Assembly: GCA_020637795.1 (NCBI GenBank)
Contig: JACKJT010000001.1
Location: 434,001 to 498,000, forward strand
Origin: Hoeflea sp.
Lineage (GTDB): Bacteria > Pseudomonadota > Alphaproteobacteria > Rhizobiales > Rhizobiaceae
Length of the DNA stretch: 64,000 bases
Direction of reading: 5' to 3'
A model generated the notes under the pieces. It worked only from the letters and a program-made list of their open reading frames with translations, was not told the origin of the DNA and ran no database searches. How positions within the stretch are numbered: the stretch's first letter is position 1; each line of letters starts with the position of its first letter. The translations under genes and the position numbers were made by a program. This document shows positions 9,711-17,726 of the stretch, piece after piece.

Positions 9711-9724
9711 TTGACGCGCGTCAA
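9711..9724. promoter_or_regulatory. FixK/FNR-type box
   Basis: TTGACGCGCGTCAA is a perfect 14-base palindrome matching the TTGA-N6-TCAA pattern bound by CRP/FNR-family regulators such as FixK. It sits 65 bases before the ATG of the nitroreductase gene at 9790, a plausible activator position. The match to the pattern is direct; regulation by a FixK-like protein is inference. Confidence 0.7.
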
Positions 9725-9789
9725 GGCAATCTGCTTGTTTCCGGGGTCTTGTGTTCGGGCTGACTGATCCGACAAGCGAGGCCTACACG

Positions 9790-10884
9790 ATGAACCGGAG
9801 ACATCTTCTGCTTGGCGGCGGTGCCGCGGCCGCCTTGGGGTTTGGCGCCTATACCGCCACGCGCGGCCCCTCCTATGACGCGGCAGCGAACGCCGTCTGG
9901 GACAGAAAAACCCCGCAGGAGCTGGGGCAACTGCACTACCTGGTGCACCACGCGACACTGGCCGCCAACAGCCACAACACGCAGCCCTGGCTGTTCTCTG
10001 GCGGGGATGACCGGATTAGCATCCGCCCGGACCTCGGCCGCGCCACGCCGGTGGTCGACCCGGACAATCATCACCTCTACGCGAGCCTCGGATGCGCGGC
10101 GGAGAACCTGAGCCTGGCCGCCTCGGCGCTCGGCCGGACCAGCAGCGTCGACTTCCTCGCCGGCGAGGACGCGGTGAGAATAAGCCTCGGCGGCGACGGT
10201 GCCGTTCCGGACCGGCTGTTCGAGGCGATCCGTGACCGGCAATGCACGCGCTCGGTCTATGACGGACGCGCAGTCGCGCCCGAAGACCTGAAGAGCCTCG
10301 AGAATGCTGCGCGGATTGCCGGCTGTTCGCTGGTGCCGGTGACCGACAGGCCGCGGATGGAGCAGATCCTCGAGCTGATCCTGGCCGCAAATGCGGCGCA
10401 GATCGCCGATCCCGCCTTTGTCGCCGAACTCAAGCACTGGCTGCGCTTCAACGCGGCGGAGGCGATCGGGCATGGCGACGGTCTGTATTCGGCCTGTTCG
10501 GGCAATCCGACCCTGCCGGGCTGGATCGCCCGGCCGGTGTTCGGACTGGTGTTCACCGCTGACGCGGAAAACGCCAAATGCGCGGCCCAGGTCCGCTCCT
10601 CGGCAGGCTTTGCGGTGTTTGTCTCGGACCGCAATGACCCGGAGCACTGGGTCAGCGCCGGGCGCAGCTACCAGCGCTTTGCGCTCGCCGCGACCGCCCT
10701 TGGAATCCGGCACGCCTTCCTCAACCAGCCGGTCGAAGTCGCGCGCTACCGGCCCGAACTCGCCGCCCTCATCGGCATCGGCGACCGCCGGCCCGATCTC
10801 GTGGTCAGGTTCGGATATGCCGATCCCATGCCACGCTCGCTCAGGCGACCGGTCGGCGACGTGATTGCGGACGGCTCGGCATGA
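9790..10884 (+). CDS. Tat-exported Acg-like nitroreductase family flavoprotein
   Basis: A 364-residue protein. The N terminus MNRRHLLLGGGAAAALGFGAY is a twin-arginine signal, which decided the start at 9790 over a GTG 39 bases upstream. The mature part has nitroreductase-fold features (LVHHATLAANSHNTQPW near the FMN site, RQCTRSVYDGR, and a second half with ALAATALGIRHAFLNQPVE). This doubled layout matches the Acg family of FMN proteins, which in Mycobacterium is hypoxia-induced. It lies behind a FixK/FNR-type box and just upstream of a small membrane protein, probably in one transcript. Confidence 0.82.
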   Translation: MNRRHLLLGGGAAAALGFGAYTATRGPSYDAAANAVWDRKTPQELGQLHYLVHHATLAANSHNTQPWLFSGGDDRISIRPDLGRATPVVDPDNHHLYASLGCAAENLSLAASALGRTSSVDFLAGEDAVRISLGGDGAVPDRLFEAIRDRQCTRSVYDGRAVAPEDLKSLENAARIAGCSLVPVTDRPRMEQILELILAANAAQIADPAFVAELKHWLRFNAAEAIGHGDGLYSACSGNPTLPGWIARPVFGLVFTADAENAKCAAQVRSSAGFAVFVSDRNDPEHWVSAGRSYQRFALAATALGIRHAFLNQPVEVARYRPELAALIGIGDRRPDLVVRFGYADPMPRSLRRPVGDVIADGSA

Positions 10885-10920
10885 CGGATGACGGAAGACG
10901 GAAGACGAAGGGAGGTTCCG

Positions 10921-11310
10921 ATGACCAGCGCTCTCAAGGCGGGTCTGAGCTATTTCGCCGCGGTGTTCGCGGCCGGCTTCCTGTTCGGCGTCGTGCGGAC
11001 GCTCTTGATTGCGCCCCGGACCGGCGAGCTGGCCGCGGTGGCGCTCGAACTGCCGCTGATCCTGGCGGTCTCCTGGGTTGCCTGCGGCTGGGCGGTCCGC
11101 CGCCATGACGTCGCGCGCGAAAGCGGAGCCCGCCTCGTCATGGCCGTGACATCGTTCATTCTGCTGATGGCTGCGGAGCTCGCCGTCTCGACGCTGATCG
11201 CCGGGCGGAGCCTCGATCAGCACTTCGCCCTCTACCGCACCGCGCCGGTGCTGCTCGGCCTGTGCGGACAGCTGGTCTATGCGGCGTTGCCGCTCATTCG
11301 CCTCCGTTGA
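10921..11310 (+). CDS. Small integral membrane protein, four predicted helices
   Basis: A 129-residue hydrophobic protein starting at the ATG at 10921, which has GGGAGG seven bases upstream. Predicted helices lie at about 8-28, 40-58, 72-92 and 105-125. I recognise no catalytic motif and the function is unknown. It begins 36 bases after the Acg-like flavoprotein and is likely co-expressed with it, so a membrane-anchoring or electron-transfer role is possible. Confidence 0.72.
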   Translation: MTSALKAGLSYFAAVFAAGFLFGVVRTLLIAPRTGELAAVALELPLILAVSWVACGWAVRRHDVARESGARLVMAVTSFILLMAAELAVSTLIAGRSLDQHFALYRTAPVLLGLCGQLVYAALPLIRLR

Positions 11311-11355
11311 AACAAGGGCGCCTGCGTTGAGACAAGGGCGCCTGCGCTGAGGCAA
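11305..11355 (+). repeat. Tandem 20-bp repeat at the 3' end of the membrane-protein gene
   Basis: A 20-base unit beginning CGTTGA and ending GGGCGCCTG occurs at 11305-11324 and 11325-11344 with one change (GAAACA against GAGACA), then partially at 11345-11355. The first copy includes the gene's stop codon, so the codon context CGT TGA is repeated downstream. Confidence 0.75.
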
Positions 11356-11443
11356 ATCGCGGGCGCTGACGGAAAAGCAGCGGGGCGGCCGTCCCCACAG
11401 CGGCCGGCCCCGCGCTCCCCCCATCCACAGCTCTGAGCCAGGG

Positions 11444-11490
11444 CGGTTCGCGCGCGCCAGGATTTCCGGGAAATCCCGGCGCGCGAACCG
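11444..11490. terminator. Long hairpin between convergent genes
   Basis: Outer arms CGGTTCGCGCG...CGCGCGAACCG enclose an inner palindrome GATTTCCGGGAAATC, giving a strong symmetrical hairpin. It lies between the ends of two convergent genes and likely stops transcription in both directions. There is no long T run, so rho-independent action is uncertain. Confidence 0.6.
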
Positions 11491-11495
11491 CAGCG

Positions 11496-11690
11496 TCAGG
11501 CCGGGCGGATTGCCTTGTCGAGTTTGGCCGCGATCAGCCAGGCCACCGGCAGCGCCACCAGCGCGCCCAGAGCGGCGGCAACCGAGATCGACATCGCATC
11601 CATCCGGTCCATCGTCAGTGCGGCCACGACGAAACTGCCCGCCAGCATGCTGCCGACGATGATGTAGACCATTGCCGCAAGCTTAAGCAT
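11496..11690 (-). CDS. Small two-helix membrane protein
   Basis: A 64-residue protein with hydrophobic segments at about residues 5-25 and 35-55 and a short basic tail (AAKLDKAIRP). Short proteins like this are widespread in alphaproteobacteria, often misnamed as CTP synthetase-related; the function is unknown. GGAGACAATC precedes the ATG. It converges with the gene at 10921-11310. Confidence 0.65.
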   Translation of the reverse strand: MLKLAAMVYIIVGSMLAGSFVVAALTMDRMDAMSISVAAALGALVALPVAWLIAAKLDKAIRPA

Positions 11691-12000
11691 GATTGTCTCC
11701 TGTCTTTAACGGTCCAGCGGCCAGAATGACCCCGGCGTCCCCTGGAACGCAAGCTAGACCGGAGAGCAACGGAGGATTTTGATCTGGCTCAACAGAAATG
11801 CAGAATCCCGCCAGTATCAGGACATGAGGGATCATTCATGGGAGTTGCCATGACGGAGAAAGCTCCTCTATCCTGTGCCGGCCGATATTGACACTAAGGC
11901 AGTTCGCTCCGGCGCAATATTGCGCGCTTCAAGGTGACCTGCATTTTCCGGTCTGCTGCCTGCCCGCCAGGCCAGCCAGATCATGACAAAAGGATTGCCC
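11691..12000. other. Intergenic region with FixK-like box and palindrome
   Basis: About 310 bases between divergent genes. It holds TTGATCTGGCTCAA at 11779-11792, which fits TTGA-N6-TCAA, and a perfect 14-base palindrome GCGCAATATTGCGC at 11912-11925. A 13-codon open frame at 11851-11889 is too short to call. No other gene is seen. Confidence 0.5.
11779..11792. promoter_or_regulatory. FixK/FNR-like box
   Basis: TTGA-TCTGGC-TCAA matches the half-sites and spacing of CRP/FNR-family operators. It lies about 90 bases upstream of the small membrane protein gene at 11690 and could also serve the gene at 12001. The central bases are not symmetrical, so this is weaker than the box at 9711. Confidence 0.4.
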
Positions 12001-12318
12001 ATGAGATTTGCCTCGCACTCCGTCCCGCCCCTTCTCGCAGCCGCCTGCCAGCTTTTCGCCGCCGCTTCGGCCCACGCCGCGATGGCCAGCCGTTTCGATT
12101 GCAGCGGCCCCGGAATCTCGATCCTGCTGACGCTCGATCCGGACACCGGGACGGCGAAGCTTCTCAGCCCGCGCGGCACCGACGAGTTGAGCCTGGAAAG
12201 CGCCGGGATCTGGCGCGACGACACGCAGGACCTGCAGTTTTTCGCCGACGAGATGCCGGCCACCCTTTGGATGGGACCCGAGCAGTTCACCTGCAGGGCG
12301 CTGCCCGACGGGAACTGA
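12001..12318 (+). CDS. Small secreted protein, MliC-like
   Basis: A protein of about 105 residues with a Sec signal peptide ending in AHA. An in-frame ATG at 11983 would add six residues. The mature part has two cysteines about 65 residues apart, FDCSGPG at the start and QFTCRAL at the end, with a beta-rich middle. This resembles the lysozyme inhibitor MliC/PliC layout of about 75 residues, but the family's SGA-Y core is not clear. A periplasmic lysozyme inhibitor is the best guess; a different small periplasmic protein is possible. Confidence 0.55.
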   Translation: MRFASHSVPPLLAAACQLFAAASAHAAMASRFDCSGPGISILLTLDPDTGTAKLLSPRGTDELSLESAGIWRDDTQDLQFFADEMPATLWMGPEQFTCRALPDGN

Positions 12319-12424
12319 CCCGTGCACACGACCGGCGGCGGCAACGAGATGCCGGTCGCGATCTCCTGAACCTGTGCCATTCCGGCACAGGTGAAACTGG
12401 CACGGTTCGTGCAACCGGCACGGC

Positions 12425-13825
12425 ATGAGCACGAACCGTCACATTCCGAGCCGCCGCGCCTTCCTGACCTCGCTTGCCGGGGCAGGTGCTGCAAGTCTTC
12501 TGGCGCCGCTGAGCGTCTCCGGGGCGCACGCCGACACGCTGTTTGCCCAGATCGACCTGCGCGGCGGGCTTGACGCCGATCTCTCCGGCCTGTTGCCGGA
12601 TGCGGCCGACGACCAGAGCCGGCTGTTCCAGCGCGCCATCGACGAGGCCGCGGCCGCGGGTCAGGTGCTGAGGCTGCCGCCGGGCAGCTACGTCGTTTCC
12701 AACATCGACCTGCCCGACGGCGCCCGGATTACGGGCGTGCCGGGCGCGACGCGGCTGATCTATGGCGGGCGCGGCCACTTCATGCTGGCCGAGGGGGCGC
12801 GGCGGATCGAACTCAGCGGCCTGACGCTCGACGGCGCCAACCAGCGGCTGGGCGGCCATGTGTCCGGGCTGGTGCATCTGCGCGGCGTCAGCGAGGCGGT
12901 GATCGAGGACATGGCGATCGCCGGCGCCGACGGCCACGGGGTGACGCTGGAAGCCTGCGGCGGGCGGATCCATCACTGCGAGATTTTTGGCGCGCGGCTG
13001 GCGGGGATCTACGCCGTCGAGAGCCGCGGGCTGTCGATCACCCGCAACGTCGTGCGCGACTGCGCCAATGGCGGCATCCTGGTGCACCGCTGGTCGGCGG
13101 GCGAGGACGGCACGCTGATCGACGGCAACCGGGTGATGCGGATTTCCGCGCGCGCCGGCGGCACCGGGCAGAACGGCAACGGCATCAACATCTTCCGCGC
13201 CGGCAACGTGATGGTGACCAACAACCACGTTTCCGACTGCGCCTTCTCGGCGATCCGCGCCAACCAGGCGAGCAACATCCAGATTACCTCCAACCAGGCG
13301 ATCCGCTCGGGCGAGACGGCGATCTATACCGAGTTCTCCTTCGAGGGCGCGGTGATTGCCTCGAACCTGATCGACGGCGGCACGGTGGGAATCTCGGTCG
13401 CCAATTTCAACGAGGGCGGACGGCTCGCCGCAGTCAGCGGCAACATCATCCGCAACCTGTCGACGCAAGGCCCGTATCCTGCCGAATATGCCGGTTTCGG
13501 CATCGGCATCGCCATCGAGGCGGATGCGGCGGTCACCGGCAACGTCATCGAGGGCGCGCCGAAATGGGGCGTGCTGATGGGCTGGGGCCCGTTCCTGCGC
13601 TCGGTCAACTTCACCGGCAACACCATCCGCAACTCAGGCGCCGGCGTCGCCGTCTCGGTGGTCGAGGGCGCCGGCTCGGCGCTGATCTCCGGCAACATGT
13701 TCGACACCACGCCGGGCGGCGCGATAATCGGCTGCCGCTGGAACGAGGTGGTGACGAAAGACCTCGCCAAGACTGGCGCGGGGCGATTCACGCATCTGAC
13801 GCTGGAGCGGAATGTGGTGGCTTGA
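12425..13825 (+). CDS. Tat-exported right-handed beta-helix repeat protein (TIGR03808-like)
   Basis: A 466-residue protein with a twin-arginine signal (SRRAFLTSLAGAGAASLLAPL). The mature part consists of repeated short strands rich in Asn and Gly (ITRNVVRDC, IDGNRVMRI, VTNNHVSDC, ITSNQAIRS, VSGNIIRNL, ISGNMFDTT), typical of a pectate-lyase-like parallel beta-helix. It matches my memory of the rhizobial twin-arginine repeat family TIGR03808, whose function is unknown. A polysaccharide-binding or -cleaving role in the periplasm is plausible from the fold. The gene ends 40 bases before an IS element. Confidence 0.82.
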   Translation: MSTNRHIPSRRAFLTSLAGAGAASLLAPLSVSGAHADTLFAQIDLRGGLDADLSGLLPDAADDQSRLFQRAIDEAAAAGQVLRLPPGSYVVSNIDLPDGARITGVPGATRLIYGGRGHFMLAEGARRIELSGLTLDGANQRLGGHVSGLVHLRGVSEAVIEDMAIAGADGHGVTLEACGGRIHHCEIFGARLAGIYAVESRGLSITRNVVRDCANGGILVHRWSAGEDGTLIDGNRVMRISARAGGTGQNGNGINIFRAGNVMVTNNHVSDCAFSAIRANQASNIQITSNQAIRSGETAIYTEFSFEGAVIASNLIDGGTVGISVANFNEGGRLAAVSGNIIRNLSTQGPYPAEYAGFGIGIAIEADAAVTGNVIEGAPKWGVLMGWGPFLRSVNFTGNTIRNSGAGVAVSVVEGAGSALISGNMFDTTPGGAIIGCRWNEVVTKDLAKTGAGRFTHLTLERNVVA

Positions 13826-13865
13826 GGGGTGTGGGGTGGATGGGGCACATCCTGAAAGCGGCTTA

Positions 13866-14799
13866 GAGCCCAACCGAAAATTATGTTGAGTGATTTCAGC
13901 GACTTGTGATTCTCTGTGGTTTGCGAAGACTACGGAGGATCGGATGGCCTGGACTGAAATCACTCGGGAGCAATATGACCGGAGGCACCTTCGCTACGCA
14001 AGTGATTGCACGGACGAGGAATGGGCGTTGATTGAGCATTTCATGCCTGCTCCGCACAAGGTCGGTCGGCCGCGCAAATGGCGGATGCGGGAGATATGGA
14101 ACGCCATCCAGTATATCGCGGCGGCAGGTTGCCAGTGGGCGATGCTGCCGAAAGACTTCCCGCCCTTCACGACGGTGCAGCATTATTTCTACCGGCTGCG
14201 CGACAGCGGCGTGCTCGACATCATCAACGAAACGCTGGTGATGTCCGCGCGCCTTCTGGCTGGTCGGGCGGCTGCGCCGACGGCCGGTGTGATCGACAGC
14301 CAAAGCGTGAAAACCACGGAAAGTGGTGGGCCCCGCGGCTATGATGCGGGCAAGAAGATCAAGGGTCGCAAGCGCCACATCCTCACCGATACTGAGGGCA
14401 ATATGCTGGGTGCGATCACGCACACCGCCGATGTCCAGGACAGGGATGGCGCGCCGGATGTCATCGCCCGCACGAAAGAAAGCTTCCCCACGCTCGCCCA
14501 TCTGTTCGCGGATGGCGGGTATGCCGGTGAGAAGCTGGAAACCGCCCTGCAGACTATGGACGGACCGACAATCGAGATCGTCAAGCGTCCCAATGGTGCA
14601 ACGGGCTTCGTCGTCATCGCTCGTCGCTGGGTCGTCGAACGCACCTTTGCCTGGCTCGGCCGCTGCCGCCGTCTGGCGAAGGACTGGGAGGTAACCATCG
14701 CATCTTCCGATGCATGGCTACTCATCGCTTCCATCCGGCGCACAGCAAGGCTCATAGCAAGGGATTGAAATCAATAGGTATTAATTTTGAGTCCGACTC
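13866..14799 (+). mobile_element. IS5-family insertion sequence, IS1031-like group, intact
   Basis: A 934-bp element. The left end starts GAGCCCAACCGAAAATTA and the reverse complement of the right end starts GAGTCGGACTCAAAATTA, giving imperfect terminal inverted repeats that extend to a shared TGATTTCA motif. The trinucleotide TTA flanks both ends (13863-13865 and 14800-14802), matching the TNA target duplication of this group. It holds one full-length transposase gene, so the copy may still be active. Confidence 0.88.
13944..14768 (+). CDS. IS5-family DDE transposase
   Basis: A 274-residue transposase starting at the ATG at 13944, with GGAGG eight bases upstream. An N-terminal DUF4096-like helix-turn-helix region (CTDEEWALIEHFMP...GRPRKW) is followed by the catalytic domain. 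The DDE residues fall in VIDSQSVKTT, LFADGGYAG and VERTFAWLGRCRRL. The length is full for the group, with no frameshift. It fills the element between the terminal repeats. Confidence 0.93.
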   Translation: MAWTEITREQYDRRHLRYASDCTDEEWALIEHFMPAPHKVGRPRKWRMREIWNAIQYIAAAGCQWAMLPKDFPPFTTVQHYFYRLRDSGVLDIINETLVMSARLLAGRAAAPTAGVIDSQSVKTTESGGPRGYDAGKKIKGRKRHILTDTEGNMLGAITHTADVQDRDGAPDVIARTKESFPTLAHLFADGGYAGEKLETALQTMDGPTIEIVKRPNGATGFVVIARRWVVERTFAWLGRCRRLAKDWEVTIASSDAWLLIASIRRTARLIARD

Positions 14800-14958
14800 T
14801 TAGGGAAATGATGTAGGGAAGCACAAATATCCCGCTAAAATGCTTGGTGTCGCTTACGGCCCAAAGCCGACTTTTAAATCCTGCGTAGCTGGCAGCGCTT
14901 CTAGCGTTAGCGGGCGTTTATTCGAACTACAGAAGTGTATAACTTGACACAGGAGATC

Positions 14959-16254
14959 ATGGTAGTTTTTGGAATTCAAAATGAAATGAAATTAAACAAG
15001 GCAGTCATCGAATTAGCGGATCAAATTCTGCGCTCCTATTATTTCGAGCCAGGCCCAACACGCGCAAACAGAAATAGCGACCGCATGATGCCGGGCGTTA
15101 AAAGTGCGCCGATGCGATGCGATTTTCCGATTTTCGTTGATTTGCCATCAATAAAATTCGCTGCACTTATGCTCCGAAAATTGAACAAAAATATATTTGG
15201 CTCAGTCCCCTTAAACAAAATAGAAGATTATATCAAAAAATTATTAGATACCGACATTGCGAATTTTTTTGACCGCAATACTCCTGCCGATAGATCTAAA
15301 GACTATCTAAATACAATAGGCAAAAGCGAACGCGACAGGTTTCATCTTTTTGTTGCAAATATTCTAACGGCTGACCCTCCAACGCAGACATTCTCGTTTC
15401 CGTTATCAAATGTTCTGGTCGTATCCGCCTATACCGGAAGCAATTTCTACATCCTTAGCGGTGACGATGTTGGAAGTGAGGACCGCCAAAGCATAATTGA
15501 AAAGTACAAGATCAACCAATCTATCAATGGATGGGTTGGCTGCACAGCTGCCTTTCCCGAAAGCGCACAAAAAATCAAGCGCATAGCCCTTGGCGCGATA
15601 TCTTTGAAGCTTCCACACATAGAGCGCACACAAAAAACTTTAGCACGACCAGCAAATGGCTTTGTGAAACACAATCCACTCGGCTGGAGTTCTTCGCGCG
15701 AGCACATGCCGCCAATTAGTTACGACATCAATATAGATGAAGAAGACAAATGGTGGCTTGAGAAAATTGATAACCTAGTTGCCAAATCAGGAAAAGAATT
15801 TCGCCGATTGAGGAAAGCTCTAGAATATTTCTATCTTGGTTGGTTTCTTGAGCCAAATGAAAGAGTCGCATTCAATTTTATGGCATTGGATGCGGTTTTT
15901 GGGCATGGATCAGAGACTTTAACGACAAACTTTAAAGCGCGAATCCCGTCTACATTGGAAAAAAATATTGACGATGTTCGCTTGGCTAAGATTGTTTTAT
16001 TTAGAAATCAATTCCTTCATGGGCGCATTCCAGATATATACGATTCCACTTTATATGAATGCTACCTACGTACCTACAAATGCGACCCGATTATAGATAT
16101 TGAATATCTGACTGCATCATGTCTCAGACGACTGGTTTTTGGTGTAGATTTCCAAATGCAGCCAAATCCATACCAGGCTGAAATCCAGAAGTTTAAAGAT
16201 CGTGGTTTGATTCCAACTCAACCCTCTCAGCAAACAATAATCCAAGAAAAATGA
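14959..16254 (+). CDS. Apea-like HEPN-domain protein, candidate defence ribonuclease
   Basis: About 431 residues from the ATG at 14959, which has AGGAG just upstream; a GTG at 14935 would add eight residues. The N-terminal 250 residues match nothing I recognise. The C-terminal part (ALEYFYLGWFLEPNERVAFNFMALDAVFG, then VLFRNQFLHGRIPDIY) has the HEPN signature R-N-x-x-x-H at about Arg349-His354, in the manner of Apea-like HEPN domains. HEPN proteins are commonly metal-independent RNases in toxin-antitoxin and anti-phage systems. The gene is markedly AT-rich with codon use unlike its neighbours. It stands alone between an IS5 element and a TRAP gene, pointing to horizontal gain. Confidence 0.65.
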   Translation: MVVFGIQNEMKLNKAVIELADQILRSYYFEPGPTRANRNSDRMMPGVKSAPMRCDFPIFVDLPSIKFAALMLRKLNKNIFGSVPLNKIEDYIKKLLDTDIANFFDRNTPADRSKDYLNTIGKSERDRFHLFVANILTADPPTQTFSFPLSNVLVVSAYTGSNFYILSGDDVGSEDRQSIIEKYKINQSINGWVGCTAAFPESAQKIKRIALGAISLKLPHIERTQKTLARPANGFVKHNPLGWSSSREHMPPISYDINIDEEDKWWLEKIDNLVAKSGKEFRRLRKALEYFYLGWFLEPNERVAFNFMALDAVFGHGSETLTTNFKARIPSTLEKNIDDVRLAKIVLFRNQFLHGRIPDIYDSTLYECYLRTYKCDPIIDIEYLTASCLRRLVFGVDFQMQPNPYQAEIQKFKDRGLIPTQPSQQTIIQEK

Positions 16255-16569
16255 TCGGTCAGCACCGCTTGACCAAAAAGCTCCGCGGATGGCGACGATG
16301 TCATAGCCAAGGCGTGTATCATGTCGCAAAGCGCCGCAATCAACCGTCAACGCAATCACCTGGATGTCACAAAGGTCCGCTCTCCGCCCATTGTAGACAC
16401 TCGGCCAGCGGAAGCGGTCGCAGTTTTCGGAAAAACTATAGTCGACAGCAGTTGCCCCCCTGCCCCCACCCAAACCAAAACGAGCGGGCATTGCTGCCCG
16501 CTCGGTGCCGCATCTCCCGGATGCCATCCAGAGCGCTCCCCTCGCCGAGCGCCCTGGGCTTTGTGAGCC
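16255..16569. other. Intergenic region between convergent genes
   Basis: About 310 bases between the HEPN gene and the TRAP-binding protein gene. Apart from the terminator at 16475-16503 I see no gene. A minus-strand open frame runs through it into the HEPN gene but has no coding features. Confidence 0.5.
16475..16503 (-). terminator. Rho-independent terminator of the P450/TRAP operon
   Basis: An 8-bp stem GAGCGGGC/GCCCGCTC surrounds a six-base loop and, read on the minus strand, is followed by GTTTTGGTTTGG. It lies downstream of the TRAP-binding protein gene and ends its transcript. Confidence 0.75.
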
Positions 16570-17607
16570 TTACTTCGACTTTTCGGCGATCAGCGCCTTG
16601 GCCTGGTCGATCAGGGCCTTGCCGTCGATGCCCTGGCCTTCCATCTCGGCGACCCAGCGGTTGATGACCGGCTGGGCGGCCTCCTTCCAGCGGGCGACTT
16701 CGGCCTCGTCGAGCTCGATGATGTTGTTGCCTGCCTTGACGGCGATGTCGCGTCCGGGCTTGTCGTAGGCTTCCATCACTTCCGCCGCGAAGGACGAGAG
16801 CTTGGCGCCGGATTCGGCGTCGAGGATGGCGCGCAGATCGTCGGGCAGCGCGTCATACTTGGCCTTGTTCATGACCAGCACGATGGTTGCGGTGTAAAGC
16901 GCCTCGGGGCCGCCGAACTCGGTGTGGTTCTTGACCAGTTCCGTGAGCCGGATCGAGGGCGTGACCTCCCAGGGGATGACGGTGCCGTTGATGACGCCCT
17001 TGGACAGGGCTTCGGGAATGGCCGGCAGCGGCATGCCGACCGGCTCGGCGCCGAGCTCGGAGAGCATGTCGTTGATCACCCGGGTCGGGCCGCGCAGGGT
17101 CTTGCCCTTCATGTCCTCAAGCGTGTTGACCGGATCCTTGGTGTGGATCACGCCGGGGCCGTGGACCCAGGCGCCGAGCACCTTGAGATCCTTGTATTCG
17201 TTGCTCTGGAAATCGGTGTCGACCATCTCCCAGTAGGCGAGCGACGTGGCGATCGGGTTGGTCATCATGAACGGCAGCTCGAAGACTTCCGTGCGCGGGA
17301 AGCGGCCCGGCGTGTAGCCGACCACGGTCATGCTCATGTCCACGACGCCGTCGCGGGCCTGGTCCATCAGGTCGGACGGACGGCCGCCGAGCGACATGCC
17401 GTCGAAATGCTCGATCTTGATGCGGCCGCCGGAGAGTTCTGCCAGCCGGTCGCCCCAGGGCTTGAGAATGTGCTTCGGTACGGTCGCCACCGGCGGCAGG
17501 AACTGGTGCAGCCTGAGCGTCACCTCCTGGGCTAAGCTGGTCGTGGGCAGGGCGGTGAGCGCGAGCGCGCCGGCCACCACGGAATAGATGAAATTGCGTC
17601 TGATCAT
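16570..17607 (-). CDS. TRAP transporter solute-binding protein (DctP family), orphan
   Basis: A 345-residue periplasmic binding protein with a Sec signal ending in SLAQ. The mature part has the DctP pattern: LRLHQFLPP, then GGRIKIEHFDGMSLG, DMKGKTLRGP and VINGTVIPWEV near the ligand-contacting arginine region. It would deliver an organic acid or similar anion to DctQ/DctM membrane subunits, but no such genes lie beside it. It follows the P450 electron-transfer genes in the same direction after about 120 bases, hinting that it binds the P450 substrate or a related compound. Confidence 0.9.
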   Translation of the reverse strand: MIRRNFIYSVVAGALALTALPTTSLAQEVTLRLHQFLPPVATVPKHILKPWGDRLAELSGGRIKIEHFDGMSLGGRPSDLMDQARDGVVDMSMTVVGYTPGRFPRTEVFELPFMMTNPIATSLAYWEMVDTDFQSNEYKDLKVLGAWVHGPGVIHTKDPVNTLEDMKGKTLRGPTRVINDMLSELGAEPVGMPLPAIPEALSKGVINGTVIPWEVTPSIRLTELVKNHTEFGGPEALYTATIVLVMNKAKYDALPDDLRAILDAESGAKLSSFAAEVMEAYDKPGRDIAVKAGNNIIELDEAEVARWKEAAQPVINRWVAEMEGQGIDGKALIDQAKALIAEKSK

Positions 17608-17726
17608 TTGGTTTCCTCCCTTGATCTTGGTCTTGATTTTGTCCGTCTCCCGAACCTCCCGGTTCAGGGCATTATCTTTCCCCTGTTATTGTTCTTCAGA
17701 TCCGGGGCCTCCTTCCCCGTGCCGGT

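Noticed and set aside
16117..16527. 136-codon minus-strand frame overlapping the HEPN gene end
   Set aside because: It crosses the terminator and lies opposite a clear coding frame; no family features.
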